DNA from: Agrobacterium leguminum
GTDB lineage: Bacteria; Pseudomonadota; Alphaproteobacteria; Rhizobiales; Rhizobiaceae
Length of the DNA: 64,000 nt
NCBI RefSeq assembly: GCF_015704895.1
Contig: NZ_JADQWB010000005.1
Coordinates: 124,001 to 188,000 of the forward strand
Reading direction: 5' to 3'
The notes beneath the pieces are model-generated. The model did not search any database. It worked only from the letters and a program-made list of their open reading frames with translations, and was not told the origin of the DNA. The position numbers were made by a program, and so were the translations under genes. This document shows positions 16,545 through 24,441 of the stretch, in pieces (positions within the stretch are counted from its first letter, which is position 1; every line of letters begins with the position of its first letter).

Positions 16545-17330
16545 ATGAAGGCCGGGGATTTTATAACAGATGTCATGCATTCCCTCGCCTTTCTGAGCCG
16601 CCTGCCCGTTCCCTCGCGGTTTTTCGATGATGCCGACGGCGTGTCGATGCGCCGCACCGCCCGCGCCTTTCCCGCCGCCGGCCTGCTGATCGCCCTGCCC
16701 GCCGCTTTCCTTATTGTGGTTTTCGCAGCCTTAGACGCCTCTCCGCAGCTCACCGGCTGGCTCGCCATCGGCCTGATCGTGCTCATCACGGGGGCTCTGC
16801 ACGAAGACGGCCTGGCCGACATGGCCGACGGTTTCGGCAGCGGCAAGGAGAAGGCCCGCATGCTTGAGATCATGAAGGACAGCCGCATCGGCAGCTATGG
16901 CACGATTGCCATGATCCTGTCCTTTGCGCTTCGCGCCACCGCACTCGCCTCGCTCATTGAGACGCTGCCGGCAAAGACCGCCGCCGCCACCCTGATCGCC
17001 GCGCTTGTCCTGAGCCGCGCCCTGATGGTGTGGCACTGGCAGTCCCTGCCCGCCGCCAAAACCTCCGGCATCGCCGCCGGCGCCGGTCAGCCGGGCACAA
17101 GCGAGCGCAACATCGCGCTGGTGATCGGGCTACTGCTTTTCACACTCTTCACGCTGCACGCGCTGCCGCTTCTGTCGATTGCCCTCGTGCTGGCGGCAGC
17201 CTTTCTGGCAGCCGTCCTTTTCGGCAGGCTCTGCGACAGGAAGATCGGCGGCCATACCGGCGACACCATCGGTGCGTGCCAGCAGATCACGGAGATCGTG
17301 ATTCTCATCGCCCTTGCCCTTGCGGCGTGA
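16545..17330 (+). CDS. cobS: Adenosylcobinamide-GDP ribazoletransferase (cobalamin synthase)
   Basis: The 261-residue membrane enzyme joins adenosylcobinamide-GDP to alpha-ribazole, completing cobalamin. It shows about six hydrophobic segments and the hallmark GALHEDGLADMADGFGSG with its acidic metal-binding residues, then RIGSYGTIAM and the C-terminal GGHTGDTIGACQQITEI. In the alphaproteobacterial literature the equivalent is named cobV. ATG 16545 follows GGAGAGAG; an extended frame from 16437 has no support. It is divergent from cobT and is followed closely by a DUF1289 gene. Confidence 0.95.
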   Translation: MKAGDFITDVMHSLAFLSRLPVPSRFFDDADGVSMRRTARAFPAAGLLIALPAAFLIVVFAALDASPQLTGWLAIGLIVLITGALHEDGLADMADGFGSGKEKARMLEIMKDSRIGSYGTIAMILSFALRATALASLIETLPAKTAAATLIAALVLSRALMVWHWQSLPAAKTSGIAAGAGQPGTSERNIALVIGLLLFTLFTLHALPLLSIALVLAAAFLAAVLFGRLCDRKIGGHTGDTIGACQQITEIVILIALALAA

Positions 17331-17349
17331 CGGCCTGATATAAATCATC

Positions 17350-17541
17350 ATGGAAACACCCTGCATCCATATCTGCCGCCTCGACGCAACCAGCAGCCTC
17401 TGCATCGGCTGCGGGCGGACGCTGGATGAAATCGGCGGCTGGGCGGGGTATAGCGACGAGAAGCGCCGCGAAATCATGCGGTTGCTGCCGCAAAGACTGG
17501 CAAACCTGCCCGAGACCGCCAAGGAGACGCATACCGCATGA
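17350..17541 (+). CDS. DUF1289 family small cysteine protein
   Basis: The 63-residue protein carries the DUF1289 cysteine pattern: CIHIC near residue 5 and [14 protein letters not shown]. The four cysteines look able to bind a metal or cluster, though this is not established for the family. It lies 19 bases after cobS and overlaps the next gene by 4 bases (ATGA), so it belongs to the same transcript. Function is unknown. Confidence 0.87.
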   Translation: METPCIHICRLDATSSLCIGCGRTLDEIGGWAGYSDEKRREIMRLLPQRLANLPETAKETHTA

Positions 17542-18245
17542 ACAGGCTGACCATCGTTCTCCTCCTGCTGGCCGTCGGCCTTGGCCTGCTTCTCATCAAT
17601 CACGACGGCGGCCGAACGCTCGGCATCGATAACGATCAATTCGCCCACGTGCTTTATCTTCTGCCCATTGCGGGCCTATTATCGGCCGGCATTCTGGCGG
17701 GAAGACGCGGCAGCCTCAGTACCGTCATCCGCCAGCTCGCCGTCTGGCTCGTCATCATTCTCGGCCTCGTCTCGCTCTATCTCTATCGCTACGACCTGCA
17801 ATCCTTCGGCGACCGGCTGCTGGGCGGCCTGATGCCCGGCCGCGCCGTGGTGGTGACGACGGCTGGCGGCGAACAGGAAATCGTCCTGCATAAATCGATG
17901 AGCGGCCATTTCGAGGCGAATGTCGGCGTCGAGGGCAAGACGATCCACATGCTGGTCGATACCGGTGCAAGCTCGGTGGTGCTCGCCAATGCGGATGCGA
18001 CCGCAATCGGCATCGACACCACAAATCTCCGCTATACCGTACCGGTGATGACCGCGAATGGCCGCACGGCGGCAGCCCCCGTCACCCTGTCGGAAATCAG
18101 CATTGGCCCGATCATGCGACGCAACATCTCCGCCCTCGTCGCGCAGGATGGCCAATTGGGCCAGAGCCTGCTCGGCATGAGCTTCCTGTCGACGCTCGGT
18201 TCGCTGCAGATGCAGACCGATGAATTACGATTGCGGGATCGATAA
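17538..18245 (+). CDS. Membrane-anchored retropepsin-like aspartic protease (TIGR02281-type)
   Basis: A 235-residue protein with three hydrophobic segments in the first 85 residues (residues 4-20, 36-54 and 64-83), followed by a single clan AA retropepsin-like domain. The catalytic motif [13 protein letters not shown] is near residue 138, and [10 protein letters not shown] and [14 protein letters not shown] complete the fold; only one Asp-Thr-Gly is present, so it must dimerise as retroviral proteases do. The alphaproteobacterial family with this layout is known only as a predicted protease. It is translationally coupled to the DUF1289 gene. Confidence 0.85.
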   Translation: MNRLTIVLLLLAVGLGLLLINHDGGRTLGIDNDQFAHVLYLLPIAGLLSAGILAGRRGSLSTVIRQLAVWLVIILGLVSLYLYRYDLQSFGDRLLGGLMPGRAVVVTTAGGEQEIVLHKSMSGHFEANVGVEGKTIHMLVDTGASSVVLANADATAIGIDTTNLRYTVPVMTANGRTAAAPVTLSEISIGPIMRRNISALVAQDGQLGQSLLGMSFLSTLGSLQMQTDELRLRDR

Positions 18246-18266
18246 ACCTCAGCCTGTTGCGATTCA

Positions 18267-18302
18267 CTTTCCGGGTTCACACGAGCTGTCGGCCCCGGAA
18301 AG
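18267..18302 (+). terminator. Stem-loop after the protease gene
   Basis: A perfect 9-base stem CTTTCCGGG / CCCGGAAAG (18267-18275 and 18294-18302) encloses an 18-base loop. No T tract follows, so it may be a mRNA 3' stabiliser or factor-dependent end. Confidence 0.4.
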
Positions 18303-18372
18303 GAAATACCCCATTGCGACAGCAATCGGGATATTCTTTTCGCGCATAGGGATAACGGCAGGCCATTGCCCC

Positions 18373-18401
18373 TTGATTCCTTCCCATTTGATAATTTATG
18401 T
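18373..18401 (+). promoter_or_regulatory. Candidate promoter of the FMN riboswitch-ribB unit
   Basis: TTGATT (18373-18378) and TTATGT (18396-18401) are 17 bases apart, placing the start of transcription at about 18408, immediately before the riboswitch. Confidence 0.55.
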
Positions 18402-18409
18402 TGGTTCCG

Positions 18410-18558
18410 TTCTCAGGGCGGGGTGCAACTCCCCACCGGCGGTATCGGGATTTTTCCCGGAGCCCGCGAGCGCTTCCGGTCTCCAAAGCCGGAAGGTCAG
18501 CAGATCCGGTGAGAGGCCGGAGCCGACGGTATAGTCCGGATGGAAGAGGACAAGGCAT
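18410..18558 (+). promoter_or_regulatory. FMN riboswitch (RFN element)
   Basis: The sequence contains the conserved RFN core: TCAGGGCGGGGTG, CTCCCCACCGGCGGT, AGCCCGCGAGCG, GGTCAGCAGATCCGGT, GAGGCCGGAGCCGACGGT and ATAGTCCGGATGGAAGAGGA. In known RFN elements FMN binding switches off the downstream riboflavin gene. A GCCCGC...GCGGGC stem at about 18564-18581 follows without a convincing T tract, so repression could be at termination or at ribosome access. ribB begins 117 bases downstream. Confidence 0.96.
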
Positions 18559-18675
18559 AGGACGCCCGCGCGTGAGCGGGCTTCGCATTGCATTGTTCGC
18601 CCAAGGGATATTTGGCGCTTCTTGAAGCGCGAAAATGCCGCCAAACGGCATAACCCTTGAAAGGCTTGAAAGAAA

Positions 18676-19317
18676 ATGACCATTGCTAAAATTGAAGACG
18701 CCATCGAAGCCATTTCCCGTGGTGAGATGGTGATTGTGGTTGACGACGAAGACCGCGAAAATGAAGGCGATATCATCGCCGCCTCCGACAGCATCACCCC
18801 ACAGCAGATCGCCTTCATGATGAACCATGCGCGCGGGCTGATCTGCGTCGCCATGCCGGGCGAGCGTCTCGATGCGCTCGACATTCCGCTGATGGTGTCG
18901 CGCAACACCGAATCCCTCAAGACGGCCTTCACCGTCTCGGTGGACTATATTCCGGGCACGACCACCGGCATTTCCGCCGCCGACCGCGCAAAGACCGTGC
19001 GCGCGCTGGTATCGGAAGAATCGCGCCCGGAAGATTTCGCCCGCCCCGGCCACATCTTCCCGCTGCGCGCCAACCCGCAGGGCGTTCTCGGCCGCACCGG
19101 CCACACCGAAGCGGCCGTGGACCTTTGCCGCCTCGCCGGAAAATTCCCATGCGGCACCATCTGCGAAGTCGCCAATGACGACGGCACCATGGCCCGCCTG
19201 CCCCAGCTCGAAGTCTTCGCCGAACGTCACGGCCTGCTGGTCGTGACGATCAAGGACCTCGTTTCTTATCTAAAGGGCGAGGTTATTGAGGAAGTATCGC
19301 AGAAGCAGGTTGCCTGA
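18676..19317 (+). CDS. ribB: 3,4-Dihydroxy-2-butanone 4-phosphate synthase
   Basis: RibB converts ribulose 5-phosphate to dihydroxybutanone phosphate and formate, giving the four-carbon unit of riboflavin. The 213-residue protein has the metal-binding DDEDRENEGDII segment near residues 25-36, MNHARGLICVAM, and RPGHIFPLRANPQGVLGRTGHTEAAVDL with the second metal ligand His. It contains only the RibB domain; the GTP cyclohydrolase II domain found in many fused RibBA proteins is absent. A GAAAGAAA stretch precedes the ATG. It stands alone behind an FMN riboswitch, so it responds directly to the end product. Confidence 0.97.
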   Translation: MTIAKIEDAIEAISRGEMVIVVDDEDRENEGDIIAASDSITPQQIAFMMNHARGLICVAMPGERLDALDIPLMVSRNTESLKTAFTVSVDYIPGTTTGISAADRAKTVRALVSEESRPEDFARPGHIFPLRANPQGVLGRTGHTEAAVDLCRLAGKFPCGTICEVANDDGTMARLPQLEVFAERHGLLVVTIKDLVSYLKGEVIEEVSQKQVA

Positions 19318-19344
19318 TCCGCACGTGCCTGCGTTGTGAATACG

Positions 19345-19376
19345 AAAACGCCCGGCAGGAGCCGGGCGTGAAATTC
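19345..19376 (+). terminator. Probable terminator after ribB
   Basis: The stem CGCCCGGC / GCCGGGCG (19349-19356 and 19361-19368) has a four-base loop and continues into TGAAATTCTT, a weak T tract. It is 30 bases beyond the ribB stop. Confidence 0.55.
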
Positions 19377-19396
19377 TTGATTGAGGCGCTAAAACC

Positions 19397-19480
19397 TCTC
19401 TCCTGCGTCATCCTCGGGCTTGACCCGAGGATCCACAACCCAGCCGCCCATGGATCCTCGGGTCAAGCCCGAGGATGACG
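19397..19480. repeat. RIME-like intergenic element, copy 2 (short form)
   Basis: GTCATCCTCGGGCTTGACCCGAGGATCC and its later inverted copy ATCCTCGGGTCAAGCCCGAGGATGAC frame a short centre. It is the same layout as copy 1 but lacks the long middle hairpin. Confidence 0.7.
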
Positions 19481-19558
19481 TGCAGTGTGGTGAACCGCCG
19501 ATTGAAGCGGTCGTCTATGTCTATTGGACAAAGAACCTCAGCACTTCCGCACCAAACC

Positions 19559-20347
19559 CTACCAGCAGCAGAAACCGCCATCCACCAGCAGGTCCACGCC
19601 CGTCACGAAGCTCGCCGCATCGGAGAGCAGGAAGATCGCCGGGCCGACCATTTCATCCACACCGGCCATGCGCTGCATCGGCGTCTGCTCTTCGAACAGC
19701 TTCGTCTGGTGCACCATTTCCGGCCGCGTATTCATCGGCGTCGCCGTGTAACCTGGCGAGATGGTGTTGACGCGGATGCCACGCCCCACCCACTCCATCG
19801 CCATGGATTTCGACATGTGGATGACACCCGCCTTCGAGGCATTGTAGTGGCACTGCATCAGCCCGCGATTGACGATGACACCGGACATGGAGGCGATGTT
19901 GACGATTGCACCGCGCCCGTTCTTCAGCATGGCGTTGGCTTCCGCCTGGCAGGAGAGGAAAACGCCCTTCAGGTTGATGTCCATCATCGTCTGGAACTGG
20001 CTTTCCTCCATCTCCTCCGCCGGATTGGCATTGGCGATGCCGGCGGCATTGACGGCGAGCGACAGCGCCCCCAGTTCGGCCTCAGTGCGGGCGACCGCAT
20101 CGGTCAGCGCCTCTTTGCTGGTGACGTCAGCTGCGATCTGGATCGATTTGCGGCCGGCCTTGGCGATGAAATCGGCCGTCTGCGCCAGACCGTCATCGGT
20201 GCGGCGGTCAAGCAGCGCGACATCGGCGCCCGACTGGGCAAGCCCCATGGCGATCCGCTGGCCGATGCCGGAACCGGCGCCGGTGACAAGCGCCACCTGG
20301 CCGGAAAGATCGAACAGTTTCGGCGCGTTGAGCGTGATGGTGGACAT
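19559..20347 (-). CDS. SDR family oxidoreductase (sugar/polyol cassette)
   Basis: This 262-residue short-chain dehydrogenase has the NAD(P) motif TGAGSGIG (residues 19-26), an Asp-rich segment ALLDRR at the end of beta 2 suggesting NAD preference, NAAGIAN, and the catalytic Ser/Tyr/Lys set in ASMSGVIVN and YNASKAG. It ends GVDLLVDGGFCCW, typical of the family. The ATG at 20347 follows AAGGAAA. It is the last gene of a minus-strand ABC operon, 14 bases after the ATPase, so it probably oxidises the imported sugar alcohol or a derivative to a ketose. The true substrate is unknown. Confidence 0.88.
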   Translation of the reverse strand: MSTITLNAPKLFDLSGQVALVTGAGSGIGQRIAMGLAQSGADVALLDRRTDDGLAQTADFIAKAGRKSIQIAADVTSKEALTDAVARTEAELGALSLAVNAAGIANANPAEEMEESQFQTMMDINLKGVFLSCQAEANAMLKNGRGAIVNIASMSGVIVNRGLMQCHYNASKAGVIHMSKSMAMEWVGRGIRVNTISPGYTATPMNTRPEMVHQTKLFEEQTPMQRMAGVDEMVGPAIFLLSDAASFVTGVDLLVDGGFCCW

Positions 20348-20361
20348 CTCTGTTTCCTTCT

Positions 20362-21840
20362 TCAGATGGTTGCCAGTTCCATGACCGAGACGTCGTTTGC
20401 TTCGTCGCGGTTGAGGATGCCGGCCTGTTTTCCCTGCGCAAGCACGAGGATGCGGTTCGAAACGCCCAGCACCTCCTCCAGATCGGAGCTGACGACAATG
20501 ACGGCGACGCCGTCTTTCGCCAGACCGACGATAATATCGTAAATGCCCGCCCTCGCGCCGACATCGATGCCGCGGGTCGGCTCGTCCAGCACCACAACGC
20601 GCGGATTGCGGGCAAGCCATTTGGCAATCACCACCTTCTGCTGGTTGCCGCCGGAAAGATCGGATGCCGGCTGTTCGCTGCGGCCTTTGACGCCGAATTT
20701 GGCGATCGCTTCCCTGGTAAAGGCGCGCTTGATGCGCGGCGTGATCCAGCCGGTACCGACGCGGTCGAGATTGGCATAGATCAGGTTTTCACCGATCTCG
20801 TGCTCGACCACCAGCCCCTGCAATTTGCGGTCTTCCGGCACCATGACGATGCCCTTGGCAATCGCATCCGCCGGGCTTTTCAGCGTCAGCACCTTGCCAT
20901 CCAGCAACACCTCACCCGCACTCGTCGGATCGGCGCCGGAAATGGCCCGCACCAGTTCGGTGCGTCCCGCACCGATCAGACCGGCAATGCCGAGAATTTC
21001 ACCGGCGCGGACGCCGAAGCTGATGTCGCGGAAAGCATTGTTCACGCCCGTCAGCCCTTGCACTTCCAGCACCATCTTGTCCTGCGGCTCCGGCAGTGTC
21101 GGAAACAGGCGCTCCAGCGAGCGGCCGACCATGCTTTCGACAATGGTGCGCACCGGCGTCGCGCTATCGGCGAATTCATGCACCCGCTCGCCATCGCGCA
21201 ATACGACGATGCGGTCGGTGATCTGTTTGATCTCTTCCATGCGGTGGGAAATATAGATGATGCCCACGCCCTCGGCGCGCAGCTTGCGCACCTGCTCGAA
21301 CAGCGCCTGCGTTTCCGCGCCGCCAAGTGCCGCCGTCGGCTCGTCGAGGATCAGAAGTTTGGCGTCCAGCGCCAGCGCCTTGGCGATTTCGATCAACTGC
21401 TGATTGGCGGTCGAAAGGCCGGCCACCTTGCGGGTTGCGGGAATGTGAAGGTTGAGACGCGCCAATTGCTGCTGGGCTCTGCGCACCATCTCGGCGCGGT
21501 CGACAACGCCGTTCTTCATCGGCCAGCGGCCAATGAAGACGTTTTCGGCGATGGAAAGCTCCGGCAGAAGCTTCAATTCCTGATGGATGAGCACGATGCC
21601 CTTGTCGATCGCCTCTCGCGGCGAAGACGGCGCATAGGGCTGCCCGAGCCATGTCATCGAGCCTTCGGACGGTTCACGCGAACCGGCGATGATGCCTGAC
21701 AGCGTGGATTTGCCCGCGCCGTTTTCACCCAGCAGGGCCACCACTTCGCCGGGATAAACATCGAGATCGACGTTCTTCAGAACCTCGAGCGGGCCGTAAC
21801 GTTTGCTGATGCCACGGAGCGAAAGAACCGGCTCGCGCAT
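20362..21840 (-). CDS. Sugar ABC transporter ATPase (RbsA-like, two ATP domains)
   Basis: The 492-residue cytoplasmic ATPase of the carbohydrate CUT2 family holds two tandem nucleotide-binding domains. The first has Walker A LLGENGAGKST near residues 37-47 and Walker B KLLILDEPTAAL; the second has a degenerate Walker A (IAGLIGAGRTEL, as in RbsA), signature LSGGNQQKVVIAKWL and Walker B VVVLDEPTRGIDVGA. ATG 21838-21840 follows GGGAGGT. It is the third gene of the minus-strand operon, behind the permease and the binding protein. The ligand is not defined. Confidence 0.94.
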   Translation of the reverse strand: MREPVLSLRGISKRYGPLEVLKNVDLDVYPGEVVALLGENGAGKSTLSGIIAGSREPSEGSMTWLGQPYAPSSPREAIDKGIVLIHQELKLLPELSIAENVFIGRWPMKNGVVDRAEMVRRAQQQLARLNLHIPATRKVAGLSTANQQLIEIAKALALDAKLLILDEPTAALGGAETQALFEQVRKLRAEGVGIIYISHRMEEIKQITDRIVVLRDGERVHEFADSATPVRTIVESMVGRSLERLFPTLPEPQDKMVLEVQGLTGVNNAFRDISFGVRAGEILGIAGLIGAGRTELVRAISGADPTSAGEVLLDGKVLTLKSPADAIAKGIVMVPEDRKLQGLVVEHEIGENLIYANLDRVGTGWITPRIKRAFTREAIAKFGVKGRSEQPASDLSGGNQQKVVIAKWLARNPRVVVLDEPTRGIDVGARAGIYDIIVGLAKDGVAVIVVSSDLEEVLGVSNRILVLAQGKQAGILNRDEANDVSVMELATI

Positions 21841-21921
21841 GACGGGACCTCCCAGGACAGGATCGCGGCGGAGATACGCCACAGCCTTGTGTCCAAATTG
21901 CATAAAGACAAACCAATGAAT

Positions 21922-21951
21922 GCCCCGCGCATCCCATCGGAGGCGCGGGGC
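21922..21951 (-). terminator. Intercistronic stem-loop after the sugar-binding protein
   Basis: A perfect 9-base GC stem (GCCCCGCGC 21922-21930 with GCGCGGGGC 21943-21951) lies 7 bases beyond the binding-protein stop. No T run follows. Such stems usually protect the binding-protein mRNA from 3' exonucleases. Confidence 0.55.
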
Positions 21952-21958
21952 GGATGCA

Positions 21959-22888
21959 TCAGGGATGGTTGGCGATGAAGCCTTCGACATTTTCCTTGGT
22001 GGTCAGCGTCGCATCGGAAAGCTGCACGGCCGGAACCTTCTCGCCGCCGACGATCTTGACGGCCATCTCGACAGCCGTGCGGCCCATCTTCTGGGTCTGC
22101 TGTGTTGCGGTCACGTCGAAGACGCCGTTCTTCAGCGCCTCAAGCGCCGCCGTATCGCCATCGAAGCCGCCAACGACGATCTTCTGCGAGGGATTGGCGA
22201 CCTTGATCGCCTGCGCCGCGCCAAGCGCCAGACCGTCGGCCTGCGCAAAGACGATGGAAACATCCGGATTGGCCTGCAGCATGTTCTGCATGATCTGGAA
22301 GCCTTCGTCCTGGCTCCACATGTTGGACCACTGTTCGGCAACGATCTTCACGCCGGAATTGGCCTTCACCGATTCCATGCAGCCCTTGGTGCGGTCCACT
22401 TCCGGCGTCGTGCCCTTCTGGCCGTGGATGATGACCATCTTGCCCGAACCGCCGGCCTGCTTGATGATGTAATCGCAAACCGCCTTGGCGGAAGCGACGG
22501 AATCGGTGGCGAGGAAGGTATCGCCCGGCGCGCCATCGGCATTGCGGTCGATGTTGATGACCGGAACGCCGGCGGCCTTGGCAAGCTTCACCGGAACGGT
22601 CGCGGCAGCGGCGCCGGCCGGAATATAGATCAGCGCATCGATATTCTGGGTCAGCAGATCCTGGATCTGGTTCACCTGTGTCGGGCCGTCGCCCTTGGCA
22701 TCGACGGTGACGACGGCAATGCCGCGCGTCTTGGCTTCAGCTTCGACGGCCTGCTTGATCTGGTTGAAGAAGTTCGCCTGCAGATTGGCGACGGCAAGGC
22801 CGATCTTCTTGACTTCGGCGGCATTGGCAGAGCCGAGCGACAGGGCGAGAAGGGCGGCGGATGTCAGCAGAATGCGTGAAAATTTCAT
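21959..22888 (-). CDS. Sugar ABC transporter periplasmic binding protein (RbsB-like)
   Basis: The 309-residue protein belongs to the ribose-binding/LacI-type group of periplasmic receptors. A signal peptide (ILLTSAALLALSLGSANA) is cleaved near residue 23. The mature protein begins VKKIGLAVANLQANFFNQIK and contains VDAKGDGPTQVNQIQDLLTQNIDALIYIP, PVINIDRNADGAPGDTFLA and GFDGDTAALEALKNG. A GGAGGAATAATC sequence precedes the ATG. It is the second gene of the operon, after the permease, with stem-loops on each side. The bound sugar or polyol cannot be deduced. Confidence 0.94.
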   Translation of the reverse strand: MKFSRILLTSAALLALSLGSANAAEVKKIGLAVANLQANFFNQIKQAVEAEAKTRGIAVVTVDAKGDGPTQVNQIQDLLTQNIDALIYIPAGAAAATVPVKLAKAAGVPVINIDRNADGAPGDTFLATDSVASAKAVCDYIIKQAGGSGKMVIIHGQKGTTPEVDRTKGCMESVKANSGVKIVAEQWSNMWSQDEGFQIMQNMLQANPDVSIVFAQADGLALGAAQAIKVANPSQKIVVGGFDGDTAALEALKNGVFDVTATQQTQKMGRTAVEMAVKIVGGEKVPAVQLSDATLTTKENVEGFIANHP

Positions 22889-23021
22889 GATTATTCCTCC
22901 ATTTGTTGATTGTTGACCTTCGGGCAGATCGAACCTCCTCCCCTCCGGCCGTTTATTTCACGCCTCCCCATAAGGAGGGTCGTTTATTGCGCGGACGGCT
23001 CAGCACCCTCCGCAGGCAAAT

Positions 23022-24002
23022 TCAGCTTCTGCGGCGGCGCAATGTTTCAGCGCCAACGGCCAGCACGATGACGACACCGATGATGACCTGCTGGAGAAAG
23101 GGAGAGACGTTGAGCAGGTTGAGGCCGTTGCGCAGCACGCCGATGATCAGCACGCCGATCAGCGTTCCGCCGATGCCGCCCGCACCGCCCGAAAGCGAGG
23201 TTCCGCCGATGACAACGGCCGCAATCGTATCCAGCTCGTAACCGAAGCCGCTGGAGGGCTGCACCGAGTCGAGACGTGCGGCGAGAACGATGCCGGCAAG
23301 ACCGGCAAGAACCGCGCAGGCGACATAAACGCAGATCGTCACCAGCGGCACATTGATACCGGCAAGGCGCGCCACTTCCGGGTTACCGCCCACCGCATAG
23401 ACCGTGCGGCCTTCCGAACGGAAGCGCAGGAACAGCCAGGAAACCAGAACGACGACGAGCATCAGAAGCACGGTCGCTGTCAGCACGCCGAAATGGCGGT
23501 CGATTGCCAGCATCATGAACCAGTCAGGGAAACCGACAATCTGCTGTCCATCGGTGATCATGTTGGCGAGACCGCGCGCCACCGACATCATGGCCAGCGT
23601 GGCGATGAAGGCCGGCACCCGAAAAGCCGTAACCAGAATACCGACCACGAGGCCGCAGGCGGCGGACGCGATCAGCGCCAGCACGATGGCCATGCCCATC
23701 GGCATGCCCGCCACATTGGCCGTCCAGCCCATGATCATCATCGACAGCGCCAGAACCGAGCCGACAGACAGATCGATACCACCAAGCAGGATCACGAAGG
23801 TCATGCCGACGGCCATGATGCCGAGCACGGTGATCTGGTCGAGAATGTTGAGCCCATTGCGCAGCGACAGGAAATTCTCGCTGGCGAAGGTCAGAAACAC
23901 GCAGAGCAGCAGCAGGCCCAAAAGAGGTCCGGTCGCACCGCTCAACCAGGCAAGCGGGCTCCTGGTGTGCGTGACCCCCTCATTGCGTTCAATCGCGGAC
24001 AT
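23022..24002 (-). CDS. Sugar ABC transporter permease (RbsC-like)
   Basis: The 326-residue inner-membrane permease of the CUT2 family has about nine hydrophobic segments, with family landmarks GGIDLSVGSVLALSMM near residue 76, GLVVGILVTAFRVPAFIATLAMM and the C-terminal IAAVVIGGTSLSGGAGGIGGTLIG. CGGGAGGAGCC precedes the ATG. It is the first gene of the minus-strand operon and starts downstream of a promoter and palindromic operator. It works with the ATPase and binding protein that follow. Confidence 0.94.
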   Translation of the reverse strand: MSAIERNEGVTHTRSPLAWLSGATGPLLGLLLLCVFLTFASENFLSLRNGLNILDQITVLGIMAVGMTFVILLGGIDLSVGSVLALSMMIMGWTANVAGMPMGMAIVLALIASAACGLVVGILVTAFRVPAFIATLAMMSVARGLANMITDGQQIVGFPDWFMMLAIDRHFGVLTATVLLMLVVVLVSWLFLRFRSEGRTVYAVGGNPEVARLAGINVPLVTICVYVACAVLAGLAGIVLAARLDSVQPSSGFGYELDTIAAVVIGGTSLSGGAGGIGGTLIGVLIIGVLRNGLNLLNVSPFLQQVIIGVVIVLAVGAETLRRRRS

Positions 24003-24035
24003 GGCTCCTCCCGGTGACTGTCTTGCATTTTTTAA

Positions 24036-24064
24036 ACCGATTAGAATAATTATTCATAATCGGT
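24036..24064. promoter_or_regulatory. Operator-like palindrome upstream of the permease operon
   Basis: The arms ACCGATTA (24036-24043) and TAATCGGT (24057-24064) are perfectly inverted around a centre that is itself the palindrome GAATAATTATTC. It lies just downstream of the predicted -10 of the minus-strand operon, where a bound repressor would block transcription. The SorC-type regulator of the cassette is the obvious candidate. Confidence 0.6.
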
Positions 24065-24070
24065 GAAACA

Positions 24071-24100
24071 TGCATAAGCCAGTTTCGAGAAGCTTGTCAA
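24071..24100 (-). promoter_or_regulatory. Candidate promoter of the permease operon
   Basis: On the minus strand a perfect TTGACA (24095-24100) is followed after 18 bases by TATGCA (24071-24076). Confidence 0.6.
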
Positions 24101-24155
24101 TAGGGCGTTAATGGCGGGACGGACCCTGCGGAGGATGGGATGGCTGGCGACTTAC

Positions 24156-24288
24156 GTTCCCACCCTCATTCCTGTGCTCGTCACAGGAATCCAGCCGACG
24201 CGCGTCTACGCGGCGAGAAAAACCCTTCAGCCCAACGACTTGGGCTCACTGAATTCCTGCGACAAGCACAGGAATGAGGGCGGTGGAG
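24156..24288. repeat. RIME-like intergenic element, copy 3
   Basis: CTCATTCCTGTG...CACAGGAATCCAGCC, a middle part with CGCGTCTACGCG and CAGCCCAACGACTTGGGCT, and a closing AATTCCTGCG...CACAGGAATGAG form the same mosaic as the other copies. It sits between the two divergent promoters of the cassette. Confidence 0.7.
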
Positions 24289-24366
24289 ATGCTCTTCACC
24301 ATGAATGCGAATGTAGCGGCAGAAATAACCAGCACGGATTGAAACAAGAGAATCCGCAATTCCGGC

Positions 24367-24395
24367 TTGACAGAAACGCCATCTCTGCAATTATA
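24367..24395 (+). promoter_or_regulatory. Candidate promoter of the transketolase operon
   Basis: A perfect TTGACA (24367-24372) is followed after 17 bases by ATTATA (24390-24395), giving a transcription start at about 24402. Confidence 0.7.
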
Positions 24396-24413
24396 TAAAT
24401 AGCTGTATAAATA
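24394..24413. promoter_or_regulatory. Direct repeat over the transketolase promoter start
   Basis: TATAAATA occurs at 24394-24401 and again at 24406-24413, separated by GCTG. The repeat overlaps the -10 and the predicted start point, as expected for a regulator-binding site. Confidence 0.45.
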
Positions 24414-24441
24414 TTCACACGCATGTTTTGAAGAGGATTCC

